From Viscum album (lineage: Eukaryota > Streptophyta > Magnoliopsida > Santalales > Viscaceae): 64,000 bases of DNA. Shown here piece by piece: positions 25,791 to 38,501 of this stretch (its first letter is position 1; every line of letters starts with the position of its first letter). The position numbers and the translations under genes were made by a program. The notes beneath the pieces were generated by a model. The model was not told the origin of the DNA. It was given only the letters and a program-made list of their open reading frames with translations, and did not search any database. The DNA lies in contig OY728142.1 in assembly GCA_963277665.1 (NCBI GenBank), forward strand, positions 11,794,001 through 11,858,000. Reading direction: 5' to 3'.

Positions 25791-27735
25791 GTGTGAAAGT
25801 GTAGCTCGAATAATTATTATAACAACATCCTAGTATATTTAATATAGTGGTGTTCTCAAAAAAAAGTAATAAAAAGTGTTTAGGGGTTTGGAGAAGAAAA
25901 ATAAAACAAAAGAACACAAGGGAAGACATTACCTTAAAATTCGGTAACTCTCTTTGATTTGAGCTCAAAGGCTTCCTTGGAAAGGATTATGCCCAAATTG
26001 AGGCTTCAATGACGAAGAGAGGGATGTGGAGAGATGAAATCGGCAGGGTTTGGCCGAGCCAAATGCTTTAGAGGTGTGTGTAAGGTGTTAGAGGTGGGGG
26101 CCTTTTATAAGAGGAGAGGAGGGGCACTCTTGGAAAGTTACAAAATGTTACTTTATTTTCAAATGAGTTTCGGATTTTAAAGGTTCCACATTGATGTATT
26201 TCTAGGATAAGATGTTAAGGGTTCTAAATATACTCATCCAATAGTTCTTTGACAAGTGTATGTTATATTTTTAACATTATAGTTTCATTTTATTTAAATC
26301 CTTTATTAATGAGGAAATCGTTGCATCATCATGATGTCATAAATAATTTAATTTATTTAATGTCTAAAAAATATAGAACAAATATCATGATGTAGGAAAT
26401 ATTTTTATCTTTCTAATGAATATTTATAGTCAAACATATGACTTGTATAACCCCATTTAAAAATTGTTTTAGTAAAACAACTCATTCTTGTGACATTTTT
26501 ATTTTAACATTAAATAAAAAGTTATTTATGTCATTTTCCTACCAAAGTGGCTCCACGGGGTCCCCAAGTTGACCCATTGATTGTCTTGGTCGCCCATGAC
26601 ACATCCAATGAGGGTAGGAAATGTGTCTAGGTAATTTCATATTATTAAAACATTATTTTTACCTTAAATTACACTAATTACCTCTAATCGCGATTAAAAC
26701 TTAAAAGTTACTATTCACCAAAAAATTATTTTAATCCCATTGAACCACATTTTACTTCTTAATGACAACCATGTATGTCAGATTTTTGAAATTAAAAACA
26801 CAGAGGTGGTAAAATTTCATTTAAACGAAAAATCAGTTTTTTAAGTAGCACTTAGTGGTTTCACTATTCATCAAAAATTGAAGTTTTCCCGAAAAATACC
26901 AAAAATTCACCCTAAGATATATTTGATATTTCGAATTCAAAAATGATGTCTATTTTAAATATTTCAAAACATATAAGTTACATTAATTAATTTAATAATT
27001 AATTCCCGATGTCAAAGCAAATAACGTGTTTTTATGAAACAATAAGTATCAAAAGATTGACACTAGTTTAAGTCCAATTTCAAGATGAAATTAATTCCAA
27101 CGACCACTATTGGATTAAATGGTAAAAATACATTCTAATTTAACTTTAAAACCAATCCAAAATATAATCTAATCATAAAAATAAATTATATTAAAAAGAG
27201 GTTTTGAATTAAAATACAGCATTTTTCACTATTCATTAAAAAATGAACATTTTCGGAAAAATACCAAAAATTTACACAATGTAAATTTTGAGGTCCTGAT
27301 TCTAAAGAAGAATTTTATTTTGTCAAATATAACACATAAAATTGTCAAAAAATGGATTTAAAAGAGGTTCGTCATCAAAAGGCGGTTAATCGACCTTTTA
27401 AAGAATATTAGAATGTTTACGCTTAAAATTGGATTCATTTGCATTTTTAATCCTCTAACATTTATTGTAAAAAGTAAAAATATTTGAAAAACATATATAA
27501 TCATTTTGAAGTTAGTTCTGTTCATTCCCGCCATTACAATGGCTAGGCGTTAACTACAATTTAAAATAATATTATTTTATTATTAGAGTGCAACGTAAGA
27601 TTCCCAAGAAACATGTTGTTGCGTATTGGGTACACCATCGAGCATAGCGTCCCCTTTAAAGTTATATTAATATTTTATTCAGAAATATGGATAAATGTGA
27701 AAATTTTATATTCTTTATTTACCTGGGGTGTTACA

Positions 27736-27750
27736 TCCTTCCCCCCTTTT
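27736..27750 (-). other. Element A polypurine tract
   Basis: Minus strand AAAAGGGGGGAAGGA, directly before the TGTAACACC start of the 3' LTR. Upstream text resembles the pol-end sequence common in chromoviruses. Confidence 0.9.
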
Positions 27751-28694
27751 GGGAATTGCGTCCTCGCAATTTTAAAATTAGGCTTGGAAACTTCATTGAA
27801 AATCCCACATCGGAACAAGAGTCAGTAAAACAATCACTTTAAAATAAAGAAAGTGAAGTACAAAGGTCACCCGAGTTAACCCATACTAGGATTCCATGTA
27901 GGAAAACATGGATATGGAGGAAAAAACAAAGGGTCATGTTCTGAGGTAGAGTGATAGTAAACAAGTCTAGCAAAAAGTTAACTATAAGAAAATCACAAAC
28001 TTGTGATGGGTTAAATGGTATTCGATTCCCCAGTAGGAAAAGTTAACAGACAACATTTTTGTTTTAAGTTACTCTTCAATGAGGAATTTATTTTTGAGAT
28101 TAACTAAATCATAATGAAACATACTTACTTGTCACGTAGACTTTCAACTTTTACTAGATTCCTTAATCAAACTCATATTTTCTCCAAAAGATGTGTATTT
28201 AGGAAGACTTGTTCGCATTAAGAGTACTATAATCAACTTCTTGAGAATCACCTAATCCAAAAAAGAGAACTATATATTTCCCATGTCTTTAGACAAAATC
28301 CAAAACCAAAATTGTTAGTATGAGATCAGATAATCCACGAAAGTATAATCCTTTATAAAAAGAAAATCTATTCTTAATCTCCAAAATTTGTCCAAAAAAA
28401 ACCCAAAGTTCAACAAAGACCATTCAATAAACAATTGTCCATAAAATTCTTCAAAGTAAACCAAACTAATATTGAAACCCAAATATTTGATGGATTTAAT
28501 CACATAGTCTTCCAAGGTACAAATTAACTTTTATCTCCAAATAACATCAGTTGCTCTTAAATTCTCATATTGAAAAGTAATTAGCCAAATCACATATCCT
28601 CGATGATAGGTTAATCATTTCCATAGATAACCCCAAATAAACTTAATCTTGATTCCTAAAATCATCTAACTAAAAAGAATTAGTCATGTTAACC
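27751..28694 (-). other. Element A interior, 3' portion, no gene seen
   Basis: No integrase, RT or chromodomain motif was found in any frame. Short open frames (for example 28315-28515) look like chance. Confidence 0.6.
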
Positions 28695-28816
28695 AGGGAC
28701 TTCACATAGTCCAGTGGTAGGTGATAAATACCAGTCGCACTTTGGTTGTGGGTTCGATTCCCACAGCTTTGTCTGACGCAATGGGTTGTCACACGGTCTG
28801 CGTGTTGTCCTTTTTC
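28695..28816 (+). mobile_element. tRNA-derived SINE-like sequence with Pol III A and B boxes
   Basis: TAGTCCAGTGG at 28707-28717 fits the A box consensus TRGYNNARNNGG. GGTTCGATTCC at 28751-28761 matches the B box GGTTCGANTCC exactly. The 33-bp gap suits an internal Pol III promoter. A GC-richer body follows (GTCTGACGCAATGGGTTG to GTCTGCGTGTTGTCC), then a T-rich end. It is not a working tRNA gene: the acceptor arm is not formed and the D-arm region is followed by an irregular anticodon region. I found no clear target duplication, so the ends are approximate. Confidence 0.7.
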
Positions 28817-29043
28817 CAAAACAATATAATTATTAAAACTTTCCCAAAAACGAGATAAAATCTTAAAAAAATAATCCTAACATATTTTAACATCAAGTTT
28901 ATCTCATGCCTTTCATTTTCAATCATAATATATAATAACCCATAATTACCTCAAAAGTAAGGATCATATAAACCCTAATGGTTACCTTTATAATTATTAC
29001 CTGAACATCCACATCGATTGGTCATCTAGTACATGATGCATTA

Positions 29044-29211
29044 TATAACATACCAAGGTACAAGTGGTTGATCATGACTCCTTGATAGTTGGTTTAGAAC
29101 AACCACGAGTTTCCTCATTGAATCCCCCATTTCATCCAGTCTCTTAATCAGAGAACCACCACAGTTTCCTTCAAACCTATTGTAACTTTGGTTCCTGCTA
29201 GATCCATCTAT
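29044..29211 (-). pseudogene. Element A gag N-terminal remnant (56 codons, start codon lost)
   Basis: Reading from 29211, IDGSSRNQSYNRFEG aligns with the opening of F1 gag (MDGSRRN.FYNNF at 12876). The F1 ATG corresponds to ATA here. The frame stays open for 56 codons, through IKRLDEMGDSMRKL, to a TAA. No capsid or zinc knuckle follows. It is probably the leftover of the autonomous ancestor's gag, possibly kept because the RNA around the gag start carries packaging signals; that role is inference. Confidence 0.6.
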
Positions 29212-29400
29212 TCACTAAAAACAGAAATGTCAGTGTGAGTATATCAACAAAACCATCATGTACTATTGAGGAAGATAAACACTAAGATATACTTACTCAT
29301 TCACTTTATCTAAAACTAGGACTCTTTCTGAAATCCTAACCATTATGGTAATGTCACTTATGCCTAGAGAATACCCTAACCTCTAAAGTTATCTAAACCG

Positions 29401-29413
29401 ACCTTTGATACCA
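29401..29413 (-). other. Element A primer binding site
   Basis: Minus strand TGGTATCAAAGGT, two bases after the 5' LTR end. It matches the tRNA-Met-type site TGGTATCAGAGC over its first eight bases, with later mismatches. Confidence 0.85.
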
Positions 29414-29415
29414 AC

Positions 29416-32400
29416 TATAAGTCCCCGGCCTTAAACCTTACTTATTATTTAATTAAATGAATAATTCACATTGAGGATCTTTTCAGGCTTAGAGTTTTAG
29501 AGAATTAGATCATAAATCATGAATTACATTCCACATTTAAACAAAGTGGTTACATAAAAGATAGTATTCGTTTTTTTCCCATCAACAGAAACATATTTAA
29601 AATAAAACATGGATTCTTTCTTGACACTTCCTTGACACTATAATCATATCATGCACCTTTCCCTTGACCTGCGAAAAACATTTCAAAAACTTGGGATGAG
29701 AATAAAAAGCTCAGTAAGGGATATAAAAGTATGGAAAGAAAACATTAGTACCTGTATGAAATCATACTTTACTCAAAAAACATAAGCATTTTAACATATC
29801 TCATCAAATCATGAATAAATCATAGAAATCATAAGGCGTAAAGGTAACTTGAGACATTCATAACATTCTTACGTAGGGAGTAACCCTCTTGGTTACATTT
29901 GGAATACCCATCACAGTATATTCCCTAAATCTCTTCAGAGAAACCTTAACTTTTAACCCCTTCGTGTTGCCCAATGCATTGGAGAGCTATATCAGGCTCA
30001 CCTTCCCTTAGTTTAACACAGAACCACCCATCTTCATAATAATGCCCAAGAACCATAACATAATCGTATCACATAAAACATGTATAAAGGAAACATAACA
30101 TTTCCACTTTTCAATCACAAGATATCAATAAAACACATTGATATAAAAACATTATGAAAACCATTATAAATACCAAAATAAAATAAGATTAAAACATGGT
30201 ATTTAATTTTCATTCAAAAAAAGTTATGGCTTGTAGAGGAAGCCGAAACTCAAATAATGGTCACGACGATGGAGAAGTCGTTTTCACCGCATACGTATGA
30301 CAAGAAAACATTCCTTTTTGTTGTTTAGTAAAACGATTCATATAAAAAGATTCCTTTTGAATAAAAGAAAAGTCAAAGGGGTTTATACACTGTATAAAAG
30401 AAATTTGTGTCTAAAACAAAATATGCCTCAATGAAAGGAGATTGAGATGATATCCCTTACAAAGACGGTATCCTTGGATTAAGGATAAATCAATCACATA
30501 ATTATGTGTGACAAACGAATACACCAAATATAAGTGGATATTAAGTGTAAAAAATCAGAGGACATTCAGAGATATTCATAGAACGACATATTCAAGGAGT
30601 ACAAGTTTATCCCAAAGAATCCAAATTGGTTTAAGAAGTTCCCTTGCAAAAATTTGACAGCCTAGCGACGTCACTTCAAAATTCAGAAAAAGAGTTTATG
30701 AGAGATAAAAAGGGTATCTCATCACTTGGACATAAAATTTACATCAATAAGGATATATAAGAACTTATACCAACATAATAGTATGTTAATTAAAATACAT
30801 AACAAAAGAAGTCTTTTAAAAAGAGGAGGGTGAAAGGTTCCCTTACTGACTTGGGTTACTTTCGAAACGTACACCCCATTGAAGAAGGGTCATACAATGA
30901 ATATGTAAATACCCATAAATGAAATTATATTACACAAAGAGTATAATAATGGGAAGTACATACACCACTCAAAGTAAATGGTGGAAAATGTAGCATAAAT
31001 CTCACGGGACTAAAAGTGAGACGAAAAATCCCTTACGAAAACTCGACAGCCTAACGACGCCACTTAAAACTTTCAAAAATGGATTGATGAGATCGAATAG
31101 GGTCTCTCATCATATTAAAATAAAATTTAAATAAAGAGGAATAAAAAAGAACATCCCCCATAATAACAAAGAATATCTTAAATGAAGTTACATAAAGGGA
31201 AGTACTTAAAAAGGAAGAGAGAGGTTAGATCTCTTATGAAAATTCGGCAGCCTAACAGCGCCACTCAAAACTTCCAAAAATGGATTGATGAGAGAAAATA
31301 GGGTCTCTCATTATATTAACATAAAAAGTACAGTAGTATTAATATAAAATAACAACCCAATCATGAGAAAGATGATCTTAAAAGGAATGACATAAAAGAG
31401 TGTACTTAAAAAGAAAGAGAGGGGTAGGATCCCTTACCTCGTGTCCGACATGACTCGATCGTTCTTTAATCTCCTGAATAATAAAATTTGGTCAATTAAT
31501 TATTTTTTATGGACCTACATTAAAGATTATTATTCAGTTAATATCACATATTATAATTTTATAATAATTGGTTAATAAAGTGAGTTCATATCAGACGTTT
31601 TTGTCGGTGTTCGGTACATGAGTAAAAGTCGAACTTGTTGGAAAAGAATTTTCCATGTAGTTATAGGTACATCATATCCAGAATAGTATTGATGTTTTAA
31701 ATATCATATATTTCCAGTATATATTCATTTTATACAATTCCATAGCTTTTGGAGATAAAAAATTAAAATCACCGTTCATGGAGACGGTAGGGTGTACGTA
31801 TGCATGAACGCTACTTTCATTTTTTTGTCATATTAATGAAATTAAAACAAAATGAGAGATATATATATATTATAATTACATAATGATATCCATCATTTAG
31901 ATGTAATATATTACATATATATCCATTATATATATGTACTTATAATAGTACATAACATTTGGAGATAAGAAATGAAATGTACCGTTCATGGAGACGGTAA
32001 GCCGTATGTACGCATGAACACTACTTTCATTTCTTTTTTTTTTATTAAATGGAATTAAATAATAATTTTATAAATTTATATTATAATTCCAGTAAAATAT
32101 AATATATAATACCATTAATTAAATCCTTTATACATCCCACATATGGAATTAATGAATCAAATCATTTTGAGGGGGCGGTAGTCCGCACTTCCTAAAATGA
32201 AGATATCGCGTTTACCAATAATGGAAACCATAATGGTATGGAATAAATGAAAAATACAGAAGCTTAAGGAAAACATAAACATATTAAATATCATATATAA
32301 ATATAGTGACATCTTAATTTCCACCTTTGAAGGTGTTAAAATAATATTGAACAATCATCGTTTCGTGAGGCAGTAATTCGCCATCCACAGAAACAGTATG

Positions 32401-34373
32401 TTCTTTAACCATTAGACAGAGGTGTGTGAAAGTGTAACTCTAATACTTTTCATAACAATATACTATTATATTTAAGATAATTCTGTTGTTACAAAAAAAA
32501 AGTAATAAAAATATTTTAGGGGTTTGGAGAAGAAAAATAAAACAAAAGAACACAAGGGAAGACATTACCTTTAAATTGTGTAACTCTATTTGATTTGAGC
32601 TCAAAGGATTCCATGGAAAGGATTATTCCCAAAGTGAGGCTTCAATGATGAATAGAGAGATGTCGAGAGATGAAATGGGAAGGGTTTGGCTGAGCCAAAG
32701 GCTTTATAGGTGTGTGTAAGGTGGTAGAGGTGGGGGCCTTTTATAAGAGGAGAGGAGGGGAACTCTTGGAAAGTTACAAAATGTTACTTTATTTTCAAAT
32801 GAGTTTCAGATTTTAAAGGTCCCACATTGATGTATTTTAAGGATAAGGTGGTAAGGGTTAGAAATATACTCATACAATAGGTCTTTGACATGTGTATTTT
32901 ATAGTTTAAACATTATATTTTTATTTTATTTAAATCCTTTATTAATGAGGTAATCGTTGCATCATCATGATGTCATAAATAATTTAATTTATTTAATGTA
33001 TAAAAATTATAAAAAAAATATCCTGATGTAGGAAATCTTTTTATTTTTCTAATGAATATTTATAGTCAAACATATGACTTGTATAACCCCATTTACAAAT
33101 TGGTTTAGTAAAACAACTCATGCTTGTGACATTTTTATTTTAACTTTAAATAAAAAGTTATTTATGTCATTTTCCTACCAAAGTGGCTCCATGGTGTCCC
33201 CAAGTGGACCCATTGATTGTCTTGGTCTGAAATGACACATAAAATGAGGGTAGTACATGTTTATAGGTCATTTCATATTATTAAAATATCATTTTTACCT
33301 TAAATTACACTAATTACCTCTAATCGCGATTAAAACTTAAAAGTTACTATTCACCAAAAAAAATTATTTTAATCCCATTGAACCACATTATACTTCTTAA
33401 TGAAAACCATGTATGTCGGATTTTTTAAACTCAAAACACAGAGGTTCTAAAATTTCATTTAAACAAAAAATCTGTTTTTTAAGTACCACTTAGTGGTTTC
33501 ACTATTCATCAAAAATTGATGTTTTCGAGAAAAATACAAAAAATTCACCCTAAGATATATTTGATATTCCGAATTCAAAAATGATGTCTATTTTACAAAA
33601 TTCAAAACATATAAATTAAATTAATTAATTTAATAATTAATTTCCGCTGTCAGAGCAAATAGCGTGTTTTTATGAAACAATAAATATCAAAAGATTGACA
33701 CTAGTTTAAGTCCAATTTCAAGATGAAATTAATTCCAACGACCACTATTGGATTAAATGGTAAAAATATATTCTAATTTCACTTTAAAACCAATTCAAAA
33801 GATAATATAATCATATAAATAAATTAGATTAAAAAGTGGTTTTGAATTAAAATAAAAGATTTTTCACTATTCATTAAAAAATGAACTTTATCAGAAAAAT
33901 ACCAAATATTTACACAAAGTAAATTTTGATGTCCCAATTCTAAATAAGAATTTTATTTTGTCAAATATAAAACATAAAATTGTCAAAAAGTGGATTTAAA
34001 AGAGGTTCGTCATCAAAAGGTGGTTAATCGACCTTTTAAAGAATTTTAGAATGTTTACCCTTAAAATTGGATTCATTCGCATTTTTAATCCTCTAAAATT
34101 TATTTTAAAAAGTAAAAATATTTGAAAAACATATATAATCATTTTGTAGTTAGTTCTGTTCATTCCCACCATTACAATGGCTAGGCATTAACTACAATTT
34201 AAAATAATATTATTTTATTATTAGAGTGCAACGTAAGATTCCCAAGAAACTCTTTGTTGCGTATTGGGTACGCCATCGAGCATAGAGTCCCCTTTAAAGT
34301 TATATTAATATTTTATTCACAAATATTGATAAATGTGAAAATGTCATATTCTTTATTTACCTGGGGTGTTACA
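29416..34373 (-). repeat. Element A 5' LTR (4958 bp)
   Basis: Partner of 22790-27735. It carries the same monomer array (about 30450-32420) and stem-loop cores (about 31773 and 31980). The block 30848-31036 is identical, base for base, to 24222-24410. Confidence 0.92.
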
Positions 34374-34378
34374 GTGTA
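34374..34378. repeat. Target-site duplication of element A, right copy
   Basis: GTGTA, partner of 22785-22789. Confidence 0.8.
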
Positions 34379-37300
34379 TGACACACCAAAACAATCCTAT
34401 ATGATAATTTAATATCCTAAACCTTTATTATAAATTTATTTTTAAATAAATTAAATCTCATTGATAGCTTGTGATGCATGAAACACTGAGTTTAAACGAA
34501 AAATGATACTCTATTAAAATATTATTTTTACACATGATGTTTAAAACCTAGATATTAAGTTTATGGGTATGAATATTACTAACTAAACTAAGAAAATTTT
34601 ATTGTTTACACATGTATTATATAAATTCATTGGTTATTTATTTATTATAAATAAAATAAAAATAATTTTAAAGTAAAATAAGTGTTTTCTAAAAAAAATG
34701 TATTTTTCTAAATGGTTGTTTAGTCATGCTTTTCACACATAATTTATAATTAATATTTAACAATTTAATAAACACTATTTGTAAAAATTAAAACAATTTT
34801 TTAAATAATAATATCAAAATTACTGAGCTTGTTTTTTTTTGGAATTTTTCTGAAATGTTACATTTTTCAATGTATAGTGAAAAATACTTATTTTTTTCTA
34901 AAACATTATAATTTTTAAACTATTTACAAACTTAAATTATATTTAAAATATTTTTTAAAATTAATTAGTTCAATTATATTTATATTAATAAAATTTAGTT
35001 TATTGGAATCTTTTTCAAAATTATTTTTGATAGACAACTCTGTTAGCTTTTGAAAATTTTCTCATTGAAAACACAATTTCTAGTCAAGTTCACATGATTA
35101 ATTTTAAACAATTTTTTTTCTGAATATGTGAATGGAATTAAAAAAATGGATTAAATATTTGGAATCATCATAATTTATTTTATCTAATATGTTAAAATTA
35201 ATTTTTATCATAAATAATCCTAAAAAGAGTAAAATTTATTTACAGTGGTTAAGGTTAAAATTGATTTACTTGGGGGTAAAACTAAAAAGATAAGTGTTTA
35301 AATTGACTAAATACTTGTAAAAAACAATTGTATGGACATATTTTGACCTTAAAATGTCTAATTACCTGTAATACTCTTTTTTTGAAACATTTTTAATGTG
35401 AAAAATGTGGGCACACCTTTTTGTTTTAAAAAATTATAATTGGTCCACAAACCTCACTTATAAATGGTGACCACCTCTCTTATCATATTATCACATTAAA
35501 ACCATTTTATTGATACATTACCTACAAAAATAAATTACAAAATTATATACCATCATACTATAATACTTTTTTTGGTCATAAATCCTTTTTAGTAATTCTG
35601 TAGGTATATTCCTTAAGAGGTAGTTCGAGAAGAGGTATAATTCCTAACTTTGTGTTTTTGTTTCATTTATCAATCCATCTCCATAAAATATAATTTATTT
35701 ATGAATATATAATAAAAATAGTTTATAAAATATACTATTATGTTTTTATGTTATGGTAATTACCTATATCCTTCCCCTCTTCCACCAAATAGGAAATGGT
35801 AAGATCACTCGCGTGTATGGAGAACTACTCCCTCACGAACCGATGTGACACGTTTTCCATCAAATCCTCTCATGATTTATTATAATGATATATATAATTA
35901 TTATATATATGACATATATAACATAATTATACCTTTTTATTCATTATATCATATATAATTTTGTTTAATTTCTATTTTGCAGGGGATACGATGACAGTGC
36001 TCGTGTGCATGGTGGACTACCGCCTTACGAAGTGATGTGATTAGTTTTTCACTTACCATTTACTGTGAAGGTAGTAATGATAAAATATAATGAATATATT
36101 TGATATTTATGATATGAAAATACTTCTATAAATTTAATTTCACATCTAACTTATTAACATTCAATCTATTTGAAAACATTAATGTCGCTCGTGCGTATGT
36201 GTGGACTACTTCCACCACATAGTGATATAAAATGATTTTCATTTTATTTTTACATTTATGGTAATAATGATATATTTTGTTACTATAAATGATATATATA
36301 AAATTATAATTATTATTTAAAGTTTAATTAATATTTATTTTTCATTAGTTCTACTCATCAATGAAAATGGAAACAACGTTCTTACGTACGTACAACCTAC
36401 CATCTCCCTGAACGGTGTAACCCATTTTATATCTCTAACATTTAAAAAATAATCTAAAGAAATATATAATTAATATATATTATATTTATTCCATTCATAA
36501 CAATATTTATATTATTTAACCATGATAAAATTAAAATTAACAAAATTACTGAACCCAAACATACATGATAAATGAAGCCATTATCTCCCAGAATAGTGAT
36601 TTTAACAAATAATTTTTAATAAATGAGTGATTAAATACCGTAGGTAAAAAATTTATGGTTTGGGATATTTTAATAAGTTTATTTAATTTATGTATAATAA
36701 ACCTATATTTATTATACTGTAGGTTCTAACACATGTGATTGAATTTGAATAAGTGGTAAGAGTTTCTCGTCTCACTTTTACTTCCGTAAGACATATGCCA
36801 AATTAAAAAATTATTTCATTTTTGTGGTGTGTATACTTACCCAATAATATTAAATATAATGAATATATTTATATAAATTTTATTTAAATTTTCATTTTAT
36901 TTTATTTATTTTATGGGACTTATGATTATAAATTTCCAATATTGTAAGTGTTTATTTCACAATCTAACCATTATTCGGGATTATTTATGTGTACATCTCC
37001 CTTTTAGGAATTATTTGATATTTCTATCTTAAAATAAATATATTTTATTAAAAAAATTATTCATTAAATATATCAATTAATAGTAAAAATTTTATCTCTT
37101 TGGTAAATAAAATTACTATGAAAATGTTTTAATGAACATATGAAATTATTTATCGATTCGGTTAGAAACCCATTTTCATCAAAACACTTGTTTTCTTAAA
37201 AGGTTTTCAAAAATGTTTTTAACCTTTATAAAAGTATTTATTAAAGATATTTTTCTGCAGTTTTAATTTTATGTTTTTTAATTAGATAATAATTGTATTT

Positions 37301-38487
37301 TCAGAATAATGATTATTTGGATTTCATTGAAAATGTGAAAGGAATATTTGTTTTAACATCTATAAAATGATTTGAATTTTACACAACCATGACCAATAAA
37401 TTTTCAAAGATTATTTTACAATATTTAAAATGTTATATTCAAGAAAAATTATTTCCAATAATTTTTTAAACATTTCGTTTTGAATTTTTATTTTAAAAAT
37501 GATAGGTTATTTTCATCAAGAATGACATTAAGGATCTATTCATGGTATTATTATTCATCAACGTCCGCAAACATTAATCGTACTCATAATACCAAGGGGT
37601 ATATTGTAATTTCATAACCCTTATTATTTATTTGGATGTTTTATCACTAGTTTGACCAGGTATATATGATTTTATTACCTTTCACCATATTACTTTGGAT
37701 GGATTATAATTTTGTTTATTTGATTGGGGTAAGTATTAACATTTCATATGTTAGTTTTTCAATAAAATTTTTTATATTCATTATGATTGAACCCTTTCCT
37801 ATATGGAATGAATTGGACTTAGTAAGTGATGCGGGGCCAACTATATCTACTTGATGTATTAGTATGTCTCATGAGACAAAATAGATTGTGTTTTGGTCGA
37901 TGCCTTACCCATTTAGAAAAATATATTGGAACAATTCCTTGATGGTATATTTTATGTGTCCAACATTATGAATTCCATCATAATGAATTTTACCATTGAT
38001 ATTCCATGTTATTATTCATGTAGATTAAATATACATGTATAAGTTTTCATACTCATGTGACTATTTATATGGAATTAATTTATCATTATTTATTATCACC
38101 ATATTATATTCCAGTTATTGATCAAATTGAATTTTTTTAGTTATTTACCTTTCCATATAGACTATGCCTTATTTATTCAAATATTCTGCTATAATTTTAT
38201 CCTTACTGAGTATCTAATTTCAATAATTTCTTATTCATTATATTCCCAAGGATAAAAATATGTTTTTTATGATTACTATGTGGGGATACACTATAAGGAA
38301 TAGTGGTGTTCTCAATGAAATTACATTGTGAATTATATGTTTTCAATTGTAATAAGAATTTCAAGCATTTATCCAGTTTACCAAGAATAATAAACTATTC
38401 ATCCCTTCAAGATGATATTAATTTTAAGTTATGATAATATAATAATGTAGTCATCGACTCTGATCTACTAGGGTTGAGGTCACTATA
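34379..38487 (+). repeat. Element B 5' LTR, remainder
   Basis: Resumes after element A at TGACACACCAAAAC and aligns with 40826-44913. Shared landmarks are TGATACTCTATTAAAATA (34505, 40945), GAAAAATGTGGGNACAC (35400, 41828), GATGTATTAGTA (37853, 44281) and TATGCCTTATTTATTCA (38164, 44591). It ends ACTATA just before the primer site. Confidence 0.85.
35600..36600 (+). repeat. Element B LTR monomer array, about 190-bp period
   Basis: Diverged monomers carry a CGTGYGTATGG...GACTAC.RCC....GAA..GATGTGA word at about 35811, 36002, 36190 and 36381, giving spacings of 191, 188 and 191. The same array in the 3' LTR is at about 42050-42850. Weaker repeats may extend either side. Confidence 0.75.
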
Positions 38488-38489
38488 GT

Positions 38490-38501
38490 TGGTATTGGAG
38501 G
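38490..38501 (+). other. Element B primer binding site
   Basis: TGGTATTGGAGG lies two bases after the ACTATA end of the 5' LTR. It resembles TGGTATCAGAGC with substitutions. Elements A and B share the junction text TATAGTTGGTAT. Confidence 0.75.

Larger units (their letters stand above)
22790..27735 (-). repeat. Element A 3' LTR (4946 bp)
   Basis: Collinear with 29416-34373 from TATAAG to CTGGGGTGTTACA. Open frames inside (23692-23978, 25524-25721, 25681-25968, 27613-27828) show no similarity I recognise. The frame at 25524-25721 has a counterpart at 32157-32354 simply because the LTR is duplicated. Confidence 0.92.
22790..34373 (-). mobile_element. Large non-autonomous LTR element A (LARD-like)
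   Basis: Two direct repeats of 4946 and 4958 bp flank only 1680 bp of interior. On the minus strand the element starts TGTAACACCCCAGG at 34373, has a primer site TGGTATCAAAGGT two bases after the 5' LTR, a 56-codon gag remnant, no protease, RT or integrase, polypurine tract AAAAGGGGGGAAGGA, and the 3' LTR. It is flanked by GTGTA. The LTRs match closely over their whole length, with one 189-bp block identical. LTRs so much longer than the interior fit the LARD class. It is the innermost large insertion in this region and so is younger than B and C. Confidence 0.92.

Noticed and set aside
25681..25968. 95-codon minus-strand frame in the A LTR
   Set aside because: The homologous stretch of the other LTR does not keep it open over the same span, so it is not maintained.
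28707..28761. Candidate tRNA gene
   Set aside because: A and B boxes are present, but the acceptor stem does not pair and the spacing and anticodon region are irregular. A tRNA-derived SINE fits better.
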